Notes under the pieces: model-generated
Databases searched by the model: none
Told to the model about the DNA's origin: nothing
Seen by the model: the letters and a program-made list of their open reading frames with translations, nothing else
Program-made: the position numbers and the translations under genes
Part shown: positions 1-5,714 of the stretch, one piece after another
Layout of the letters: every line of letters begins with the position of its first letter
Numbering within the stretch: position 1 is the first letter of the stretch
Origin: a virus
Strand: one strand, 5' to 3'
IMG/VR virus record: IMGVR_UViG_3300044684_000492
Location: 1-29,901 of that record
Length of the DNA stretch: 29,901 nt

Positions 1-920
1 GCGTTGCCTTGCTGCTGCACCGGCGCCCACACCAGATCCATGAAGCCCGACACGCGAGCGAGCGTTTTCACGCGGCTCGTGACGCCCGGCTGATTCGGCA
101 CCGGCGCGCCGCCGATACGGAAGTCGATCTGCACGTCCGCGCGAACCGGTTCGCCCTGGATGTCTTCGATCGGTGCGTTGCCGAACGACGTCTGGACCGT
201 CAGCGTGCTGTCCTGCTCGATGTTGCCCAGCTCGATGTCCGTGTTACCGGCCAGACGAGCGAGTTCCGTCGAGCACGCCAGCGCCGCGTTGGCCGCCAGA
301 TTGTACAGACGCTTCTTGTTTTCGAGGTCGAAGTCCGCCTTCACGACTTCCGCGTCGACCGGATGCAGCTGGTCGGCCGTCAGGCTCGGGAAGTTGCGCT
401 GGACCCACTTCTTCACTTCGGCCTGGTAGACCGGCGTGTTGACGTCGCCCGTGGTACGGTAGTTCTCGACTTCGATGTTGCCGATGCGCACGTTCTGGAT
501 GGGCAGCGGCTCGCTCGAGCCTTCGAGAATCAGCGTGTGATACGCGACGCCCAGCTCGGGCAGTTGCTTGTTTTGAACGGCGACGACGATGGCCGACTTT
601 TCCAGCATGTCGGTTTGATCGAGGTCGATCGGGATCAGGGTGACGTTGTACGCGGGGCTGATCGCCTTCTCGTACTCACCCTTGAGGGCCGTGTTCAGCT
701 GAGCGATGATGTCGCTTTCCGGCGAACGCGACATGGCGTTCGGCGTAGCTGCCCAGAAGTCCTGCAAACGTGCGCGGGGTTGACGGGCTTGTTGTTGCTG
801 ATAACCCGCTTGCTGCCCGCCGGCTTGTTGCTGCTGCTCGTAGCGCTGTTGCGCGCCGCTCAGAGCTTGGCCCATGTTCGTTTGCTGGCCCTTTTCATTG
901 TCAGGCGTGTTCAGTGCCAT
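1..920 (-). CDS. Probable virion-type protein, C-terminus outside window
   Basis: Reading from ATG at 920 the frame stays open to base 1, so at least 306 residues are present and the C-terminus is missing. A sequence AAAGGAAA lies just upstream of this ATG, which decided the start; an in-frame ATG at 989 has no ribosome binding site. Residues 10-50 are Gln/Ala/Gly-rich and probably disordered (runs such as EQQQQAGGQQ and YQQQQARQP). From about residue 50 the protein becomes an ordinary mixed alpha/beta sequence starting with LQDFWAATPNAMSR. I do not recognise a family. A low-complexity leader ahead of a folded body is common in phage structural proteins, so the virion label is inference only. 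It is separated from the next gene by about 240 bases. Confidence 0.75.
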   Translation of the reverse strand, partial: MALNTPDNEKGQQTNMGQALSGAQQRYEQQQQAGGQQAGYQQQQARQPRARLQDFWAATPNAMSRSPESDIIAQLNTALKGEYEKAISPAYNVTLIPIDLDQTDMLEKSAIVVAVQNKQLPELGVAYHTLILEGSSEPLPIQNVRIGNIEVENYRTTGDVNTPVYQAEVKKWVQRNFPSLTADQLHPVDAEVVKADFDLENKKRLYNLAANAALACSTELARLAGNTDIELGNIEQDSTLTVQTSFGNAPIEDIQGEPVRADVQIDFRIGGAPVPNQPGVTSRVKTLARVSGFMDLVWAPVQQQGN

Positions 921-1115
921 GGCTTTGTTTCCTTTCATTTCAATGAGTTTAATGATCGCGCGAACACCATTCTCTTGCAATAGTGTCATAGGTGTGATAT
1001 GTGTCCATTTTAAGTTTGGATCACACCACGCTCTCTCCTTGGTAAAGCAAATTGCAAAGTTGCGGTACTACGGGGGTTTCGAACTGACCCCATAGTCACC
1101 CATGGAATCAGGCAA

Positions 1116-1132
1116 GAGAAGGTTCGCTTCTC
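1116..1132 (-). terminator. Weak hairpin downstream of the 1164-1607 gene
   Basis: A 6-bp perfect stem (GAGAAG/CTTCTC) with a 5-base loop lies about 30 bases after the stop codon of the 1164-1607 gene on the minus strand. It is followed by TTGCC rather than a run of T, so it is only a candidate terminator. The gap 921-1163 otherwise holds no ORF I would call; it contains two AACTT-type elements (see findings). Confidence 0.3.
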
Positions 1133-1163
1133 CCGTATACAATAGCGCTAGTGATGTAAAAAG

Positions 1164-1607
1164 TTACTCATCACCGATCTGAGTGAAGCAGTGCATTGCC
1201 TGTTTGATGGACGTCTCGAAGAGTTTCGTCACAGGCGAGTCCGGATTGACGCTCCCGGTACCGCAGCCAAATTCGCCACGATGGTTCTCCTTCGCTGGCA
1301 ACGCGTTCCAGCTGTAGATGATGCGACCACTCGGGGAGACTTCCACATGGAGCTCGAGCCGATCGTAGTGATCGTAGACCGGGATGTTGGTCTTATTCCA
1401 GTAGAACATCACGGAACCTTCAGCCAGCGCTTTCAACACCGGCACCGGCATCTTTTCCGGCAACAGTCGAATGATGGCTTTCGCGCGCTCATACGTGCTG
1501 TTGTTGATGACTTTGTTGCCACGATGGTCCGTGCGAACCCGATCAAGATAGTCAAGCAGTGAGAGGTCTTCGAGCCTCGTCACTTCAAAGCGCCTACTGA
1601 GCGTCAT
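1164..1607 (-). CDS. Unknown protein, paralogue of the 1604-2038 gene
   Basis: 147 residues. Its ATG overlaps the stop codon of the upstream gene (ATGA), so translation is probably coupled. It is clearly related to that upstream neighbour: both have a helix ending in LLP, then a Pro-containing linker, then an A-[DE]-G-[SA]-V-x-F-x-W strand (here LAEGSVMFYWNK, about residues 62-73), then a charged beta-hairpin with IIYSW, and a C-terminal helix. The D/E-G-x-(V/I)-x-(L/F)-x-W strand resembles one seen in many small uncharacterised bacterial and phage proteins; no enzymatic function can be read. It is the last gene of the run 1164-3542. Confidence 0.8.
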   Translation of the reverse strand: MTLSRRFEVTRLEDLSLLDYLDRVRTDHRGNKVINNSTYERAKAIIRLLPEKMPVPVLKALAEGSVMFYWNKTNIPVYDHYDRLELHVEVSPSGRIIYSWNALPAKENHRGEFGCGTGSVNPDSPVTKLFETSIKQAMHCFTQIGDE

Positions 1608-2038
1608 GATAGTCGTTGTTGGTTAGGTTGCGATCTCAAGTCCTTCGGCGAGAGCAACTCCACCACACGTCGCACGATGCCTATGACTTCCGGATCAGGC
1701 TGATCAGTCTTCAGAAAACCGCCCGCGCGATCTTCGTTCTTGCCGCGCTTGATCGAGTAGCTGTACTTCACGCCCCCGTTTGCTTGCGCGCCCAATTGCA
1801 GCACGATGTCGTATTCGTCATCGTGGCGTTCCCAGGTAAAGAAGACGGCGCCATCGGCCATCTCGTTCACCGTAGCCGGCATCATCGTCTGCGGCAAAAG
1901 TTCTAACAATCCCTTTGCTCGACGGATCGCGTAATAGGAGACCGGCACTCCTGTCTTCCTACGCTGGTGCTTATCGATATCCACATGAGCAATAAGATCC
2001 AATTGCCCAGGCAGACGTACTGCTAACTCATTTGCCAT
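1604..2038 (-). CDS. Unknown protein, paralogue of the 1164-1607 gene
   Basis: 144 residues from the ATG at 2038, chosen because AAGGAG lies about 7 bases upstream; the frame is open further upstream but without a ribosome binding site. Key segment MADGAVFFTWERH (about residues 79-91) aligns with LAEGSVMFYWNKT in the downstream gene, and GGVKYSYSI aligns with GRIIYSWNA. A tandem duplication followed by divergence is the simplest reading. The C-terminus is basic and Gln-rich (RSQPNQQRLS). Function unknown. Its TGA shares bases with the ATG of the next gene. Confidence 0.8.
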   Translation of the reverse strand: MANELAVRLPGQLDLIAHVDIDKHQRRKTGVPVSYYAIRRAKGLLELLPQTMMPATVNEMADGAVFFTWERHDDEYDIVLQLGAQANGGVKYSYSIKRGKNEDRAGGFLKTDQPDPEVIGIVRRVVELLSPKDLRSQPNQQRLS

Positions 2039-2051
2039 TACCACTCCTTGG

Positions 2052-2330
2052 TTAGCGTTGATTGTACCAGTGCTTCTGGGGACCGTGAGTCTTCTTCTTG
2101 GGATTGCGCAACCCACGGCGTTCCGCACGGTTCATAAACTCTTCAGTACGGTCAAAGGCTTGATACTGCACCGTTACCTTGAGTTCGTTTGATCCTGCCG
2201 CCGCAAACACGATCGGCGGGATCTCAATCTGACCTGAAGTCATGGAGGACAAGGACATGCGACAGACCTCTACGCCATTGACGTAGTAGATCGCCATCGT
2301 GCCTTTGACTTCCACTTGGGCCATGCCCAT
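2052..2330 (-). CDS. Small unknown protein with basic Trp/Tyr tail
   Basis: 92 residues starting at the ATG embedded in TAATG with the stop of the upstream gene; a longer in-frame version from 2477 would overlap that gene by almost 150 bases and is not preferred. Residues 1-65 look like a small beta-rich domain (MAIYYVNGVEVCRMSL, then IEIPPIVFAAAG and ELKVTVQYQAF). The last 30 residues are strongly basic, ending GPQKHWYNQR. A similar aromatic-basic ending occurs in the two small genes at 3163-3363 and 3363-3542. No family recognised. Confidence 0.7.
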   Translation of the reverse strand: MGMAQVEVKGTMAIYYVNGVEVCRMSLSSMTSGQIEIPPIVFAAAGSNELKVTVQYQAFDRTEEFMNRAERRGLRNPKKKTHGPQKHWYNQR

Positions 2331-3166
2331 TATCTTTTCAGCCTTGGCCTTGCGCTCACGCGCACGGGCGGCTTCTTGACGACTGTGAAAGCCTCGTCCA
2401 AGCCACTTTGGATCAAAGAGAGGAACCATTCGTGTCTTCCGGTATAGTCCATTCCAGTGGCGAAGCGCATCACCCACCAGGCGCAGTCCACGGGCTTTTT
2501 CATCTTCAGGTATTCGAGACCTTGGAGCTCATACGCGTTCAGACCTGCATAGCGACAAGCCGGTACTTTCACACGCAAGTAATTGCGGCGGTCGAAGTCG
2601 CGCCGGAATTCGTTCTCGTTCTCGCCGAGCCCCAACCACTCGTAGTGGTCCCACATCGCCGGTGACTGAAAGCCGTAGTACTTCAGTGAGAAGCTGTTGA
2701 ACCAGCGTACTGCCGGCGGTTTCGTCTCACCATGATAGCCGAACGTACCAGCACGCATGCGACGAGCATCGGAGAGAGAATACGTCTCCTTCCAGGTGAA
2801 GGTCGGGTAATCTGGGTACTTGGGTTCCGGATGCGGGAACTCGCCAAAAAGCGTCCGATCACCATTTCCAATCGCGTAGAAGTCCGTAAAGAACTTCAAC
2901 ATGCTGTCAGTCGGACCAGGTGTCGAGAAGTAGATCATCTTCCCCGGCTTCGGCACGTCCAGCAACACGAGCGGCTCCAGCACGACGTTGCGCTCATCGA
3001 GCATCTTCTTCGCTTCTGCATCCAGGTGATCGATCACTGCCTGAGGTACCTGCGGAATGACACACTTATCCGGCGCCTTGTATTCGCCGTTTTCGACCCA
3101 ATCGGTTTCCGACGTAAGCTTCGGGTCCGGCAACGCGTCGAACCCATCCATGTACAGTATCGTCAT
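2330..3166 (-). CDS. Unknown 278-residue protein
   Basis: The start is the ATG at 3166 that overlaps the upstream stop (ATGA); a second in-frame ATG at 3178 lies inside the upstream gene. The protein is mixed alpha/beta, rich in Trp, Tyr and Pro (FPHPEPKYPDYPTFTWKETY, about residues 109-128), with no membrane segment and no recognisable catalytic motif. The C-terminus is basic (RVSARPRLKR). It is the only mid-sized gene within a run of very small ones (3542 down to 1164), all joined by overlaps, so it is probably co-transcribed with them. I do not recognise a family. Confidence 0.8.
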   Translation of the reverse strand: MTILYMDGFDALPDPKLTSETDWVENGEYKAPDKCVIPQVPQAVIDHLDAEAKKMLDERNVVLEPLVLLDVPKPGKMIYFSTPGPTDSMLKFFTDFYAIGNGDRTLFGEFPHPEPKYPDYPTFTWKETYSLSDARRMRAGTFGYHGETKPPAVRWFNSFSLKYYGFQSPAMWDHYEWLGLGENENEFRRDFDRRNYLRVKVPACRYAGLNAYELQGLEYLKMKKPVDCAWWVMRFATGMDYTGRHEWFLSLIQSGLDEAFTVVKKPPVRVSARPRLKR

Positions 3167-3363
3167 CTCTGATCCCACCAGCGTCGCCCACGGGCGTTCT
3201 TGGTTTTCTTGTTTCCCAAGTTCCTGGCGCGCTTACGCACTTCCTCTTGCGTTTCCTTGGGGGCTGCTTGCATGCGCTCGATCATGCGGCGCTCTTCTTC
3301 CTGCTGTTCCTCGCGCAGCTTCTGATAGCGCGGATCATTCTGGTAGTGGCGCTTATCGAACAT
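3163..3363 (-). CDS. Small charged coiled-coil-like protein ending RRWWDQR
   Basis: 66 residues from the ATG at 3363, which overlaps the stop of the preceding gene as TAATG; a longer frame from 3396 would run into that gene. Residues 8-50 are almost entirely Glu/Gln/Arg/Lys (LREEQQEEERRMIERMQAA) and should form one long helix. The C-terminus is ARGRRWWDQR. The preceding gene carries GRRWWEQ at its own C-terminus, so the two very small proteins share this tail although their bodies differ. No known family. The tail could be a docking peptide for a common partner; that is inference. Confidence 0.7.
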   Translation of the reverse strand: MFDKRHYQNDPRYQKLREEQQEEERRMIERMQAAPKETQEEVRKRARNLGNKKTKNARGRRWWDQR

Positions 3364-3542
3364 TATCGACGCCGCTCCCACTTCGACTGCTCCCACCAGC
3401 GACGACCGCGCTTATAGCGCGAACCGGTATTCTCCGGCTCTGGCGACTGACAGGCATCAGCCGGGGGACAATCATCTTCTTCTTGACGCTTGAGGCGCTC
3501 GATCTCGAGTTGCTCGGCGTTATGCTCTTCGATGGTTTTCAT
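3363..3542 (-). CDS. Small charged protein containing GRRWWEQ
   Basis: 59 residues, ATG at 3542 with AAGG upstream, stop TAA overlapping the ATG of the next gene. The first 22 residues form a charged helix (EEHNAEQLEIERLKRQEEDD), followed by an acidic Cys/Pro segment (CPPADACQSPEPENTG) and a basic Trp-rich end (RYKRGRRWWEQSKWERRR). It is first in the minus-strand run and lies 31 bases from the divergent plus-strand gene at 3574, so any promoter must lie inside that neighbour or in those 31 bases. Function unknown. Confidence 0.6.
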   Translation of the reverse strand: MKTIEEHNAEQLEIERLKRQEEDDCPPADACQSPEPENTGSRYKRGRRWWEQSKWERRR

Positions 3543-3573
3543 TTTATGACCCTTATTCTAACCGGACGGCGCC

Positions 3574-4674
3574 ATGCACGCATTCTTCAATCTGGAACCT
3601 AAGGCTCAAAGTGGCGTCCAGATTCCGGCGCTCTGGGCCTACGTCAAGCAAGGCTTACGAGCCAACCTCGCACAGATCACCAGCTACTACCGCGGCAACC
3701 CTCAGGCTGTCAGGAGCGATCATCTGTTAGTGAAAATCATCCAGTCGATGGATATGCCACTTTCACTAAACTACGATCGGTACTTCAGTTTGGTCGACGC
3801 CTCCGCATTAGATCTGTCGATGGTGTTAAAATTAACTTCCTCGTTGTACAAGGGGAAGGTCTGGAACGGGGTCTTCTATGGTCCCGGCAACAACGAGATC
3901 ATTATCGCCCATACGGGCGAATTCGATTATAACGCAGTCCAGAAGAACTGGATGGATGCGGCTCCCGTGCGCGTGCTGCGCCATGCGAAGAGCGATCTGT
4001 ATCTGAACCTGCCTGATGGCTATCGTAATACGAATGAGTCGGGGCTCTGCGTGATTGCGATCAACGTGCCGCTTTTGATGTGCCAGTACTACTGGTTTCG
4101 AAAGAGCTACTGGTTGGAAGACCATGATCTCGACACGCGCACGACGATGATGTTCATCCACATGTACGTGCTGCCAAACATGTTGAAGAGCCATCTGGAT
4201 CAGGCGCTCTTTAACCGCATCTTCAAGATGCAGCGTGGAGAGGAGTTTGGCAAGTCGCTGCAACGCCATCCGTTTGCTCAGGTGAACTACGAGTCGAGGG
4301 TCGATCAGTGCTATAAAGAAGTGCTCGGCAATCTTGCCAAGCAAGAGCGCAACTTCTCAGGTGTGCTGAGCAACGTTCCGGCGGTTTCGAAAGAGACGAT
4401 GGAAGAAGCGATGTTCATCCCGGATATGGCACCAACGCGCCAAGTGATCTGGGGACTGGCGATCAGTCGCCTGCCTGCGATTGACTTTGTGCTGAGCGCA
4501 GCGCACCAGTCGCCGCAAACGAAGAGTCAAAGCGAAGTCGATGGTTTGAATCGACTCTTTCTCTTCTGGAAGAATGCTAACGTGTTTGAGGGCGTCATGC
4601 CCCCTGACATGCGAGCAGACGTCATAGAAGAAGTAAGCGCTATTCAGAGAAAGGCGAACCCTTCTACCGAATAG
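3574..4674 (+). CDS. Unknown 366-residue protein, plus strand
   Basis: ATG at 3574 after GGACGGCGCC, a weak ribosome binding site. The only plus-strand gene in the first 17 kb. Mixed composition, with a hydrophobic core around residues 160-210 (VIAINVPLLMCQYYWFRKSY, then TTMMFIHMYVLPNML) that is too polar in places for confident membrane segments. The C-terminal third is helical (ETMEEAMFIPDMAPTRQVIW). General build resembles the plus-strand protein at 23740-24966, but I cannot show homology by eye. The gene is squeezed between a divergent gene (31-base gap) and a convergent one (8-base gap), with no terminator visible at its 3' end. Confidence 0.85.
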   Translation: MHAFFNLEPKAQSGVQIPALWAYVKQGLRANLAQITSYYRGNPQAVRSDHLLVKIIQSMDMPLSLNYDRYFSLVDASALDLSMVLKLTSSLYKGKVWNGVFYGPGNNEIIIAHTGEFDYNAVQKNWMDAAPVRVLRHAKSDLYLNLPDGYRNTNESGLCVIAINVPLLMCQYYWFRKSYWLEDHDLDTRTTMMFIHMYVLPNMLKSHLDQALFNRIFKMQRGEEFGKSLQRHPFAQVNYESRVDQCYKEVLGNLAKQERNFSGVLSNVPAVSKETMEEAMFIPDMAPTRQVIWGLAISRLPAIDFVLSAAHQSPQTKSQSEVDGLNRLFLFWKNANVFEGVMPPDMRADVIEEVSAIQRKANPSTE

Positions 4675-4682
4675 CAGCTCAC

Positions 4683-4994
4683 TTAGCGACTCAGACGAAA
4701 ACCGACCCACCAAAGATCGATGCGAAGAAACCAGCTGCCGTCGTGCTTACCGAAGCCAGCGCGCAGCATGCGGTTCTGTTTGTCCAGCGGAAGCACCGTG
4801 ATTTGCTTCTCTATCACGAACGCCCAGATGCTGAAGACAACGGCCCAGCAAAGCATGCCCACATCAGCCCCGTCAGCGGGGCTTTTGTGCCGTAAGCTTG
4901 CAATGATGCCACCAATCAACTGACAGAGCATCAAGCTGCCAATGAGTTCGACGAATGTAGCTGGTCGAACCCTTTTGGTCCGCTTTACGAACAT
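4683..4994 (-). CDS. Small two-membrane-segment protein
   Basis: 103 residues from ATG 4994, which overlaps the 3' end of the upstream gene; ATGs at 5003 and 5036 are in frame alternatives, none with a good ribosome binding site. Two hydrophobic segments are clear: about residues 13-33 (FVELIGSLMLCQLIGGIIAS) and about 47-67 (MLCWAVVFSIWAFVIEKQIT). The N-terminus is basic (KRTKRVRP) and the linker is short and charged (RHKSPADGAD), which predicts both ends in the cytoplasm. Length, two segments and topology resemble class II holins, but nothing else supports lysis function. The C-terminus has a WW pair (LRIDLWWVGFRLSR). Confidence 0.7.
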   Translation of the reverse strand: MFVKRTKRVRPATFVELIGSLMLCQLIGGIIASLRHKSPADGADVGMLCWAVVFSIWAFVIEKQITVLPLDKQNRMLRAGFGKHDGSWFLRIDLWWVGFRLSR

Positions 4995-5485
4995 GTCGCG
5001 CATGCCGGATCTGCCGTATAGCCGCACGAACCGCATGCCTCTTTCTTCGGCTCGCTCAACTGCCGCGTCCAGAGTTCGCGCAGGAAGTTCGGGTTGGCCT
5101 TGTGAAACGCCATCGCTTCACCCAGACCCGGATACTTGTCGAAGAGCTGGCAGTAGAGGTAGCCGCCCTTGTAGGTCGCCACACAGCCTGCCTGCATGCC
5201 CTTGATCACGACGTACTGCGCGTAGCCGTGTTCGATGAGCGAGTTGCGGGCGACCTTGCTCGGGAAGTCGCCGTCGTCGATCGGACCACGCTCAACGAGC
5301 ATGATGATCGTTTCCACCCAGCCCGGTTCCAGGACGTCCGTGTTGTACGGTGCGTCCTCGTGAGCCGCGCGTTCCCGTAGCGCATATGCCGTTTTCATCT
5401 TCACCTCTTCTTGAGTGGGAAACTGCTCCATGTCCATGTGACGTCGGCGCGTGGAGCGAATCCGTTGGAATTTTGTCTTGGGCAT
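4985..5485 (-). CDS. Unknown protein with C-terminal four-Cys zinc-ribbon-like end
   Basis: 166 residues from ATG 5485, which is 2 bases after the stop of the upstream mini-gene. An internal ATG at 5398 has a much better ribosome binding site (AAGAGGTGAAG) and would give 137 residues; the true start is undecided. The body contains YVVIKGMQAGCVATYKGGYL and a helix ahead of a C-terminal CxxC...CxxC arrangement (CGSCGYTADPACATCS), which could bind one zinc ion. Possible role in nucleic acid or protein binding by analogy to other short zinc ribbons; not established. The stop overlaps the next, membrane-protein gene. Confidence 0.75.
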   Translation of the reverse strand: MPKTKFQRIRSTRRRHMDMEQFPTQEEVKMKTAYALRERAAHEDAPYNTDVLEPGWVETIIMLVERGPIDDGDFPSKVARNSLIEHGYAQYVVIKGMQAGCVATYKGGYLYCQLFDKYPGLGEAMAFHKANPNFLRELWTRQLSEPKKEACGSCGYTADPACATCS

Positions 5486-5487
5486 TC

Positions 5488-5583
5488 TTACCCCGTTCGA
5501 TGCCGCGTCTGGAAGTGTCGCCAGACGACGAAAGTCACGTTAAACAGAAGCAAAACAGCTGCACTAATGTAGAGCGCCTTCAC
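5488..5583 (-). CDS. 31-residue single-pass membrane peptide
   Basis: Starts at GTG in a GTGA overlap with the upstream stop, with AAGGA about 9 bases before it, and ends 2 bases before the next ATG. The translation has one hydrophobic stretch (LYISAAVLLLFNVTFVVW) followed by a basic tail (RHFQTRHRTG), predicting an N-out, C-in single-pass peptide. It is too short to assign. The precise packing between neighbours and the ribosome binding site argue that it is translated. Confidence 0.55.
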   Translation of the reverse strand: MKALYISAAVLLLFNVTFVVWRHFQTRHRTG

Positions 5584-5714
5584 TTCAGATCCTTCTTTCT
5601 TTTAAGTTGATAGTACCGAACATAGCGGTGCCAGTCGATCTCAATCACCTTGATCGCTGACACCACCGCTGCGATGACAATCCCCGTACTAAGCGGCCTT
5701 CTGGTTACCTTCAT
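5580..5714 (-). CDS. 44-residue single-pass membrane protein
   Basis: ATG at 5714 lies inside the last codons of the polymerase gene in another frame; the stop overlaps the GTG of the next mini-gene. There is one hydrophobic segment (STGIVIAAVVSAIKVI, about residues 9-24) after a basic start (MKVTRRP) and before a basic, Tyr-rich tail (RYVRYYQLKRKK). Positive charge on both sides makes the topology unclear. No clear ribosome binding site, so reinitiation after the polymerase stop is the likely mode of translation. Together with 5488-5583 it forms a pair of tiny membrane proteins. Confidence 0.5.
   Translation of the reverse strand: MKVTRRPLSTGIVIAAVVSAIKVIEIDWHRYVRYYQLKRKKDLK

Noticed and set aside
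9-983. 324-residue plus-strand frame at the left edge
   Set aside because: Shadow of the minus-strand gene ending at 920, which has a ribosome binding site and natural composition.
2052-2477. Longer 141-residue version of the 2052-2330 gene
   Set aside because: Would overlap the well-supported upstream gene by nearly 150 bases; the ATG in TAATG at 2330 fits the packing seen in the whole run.
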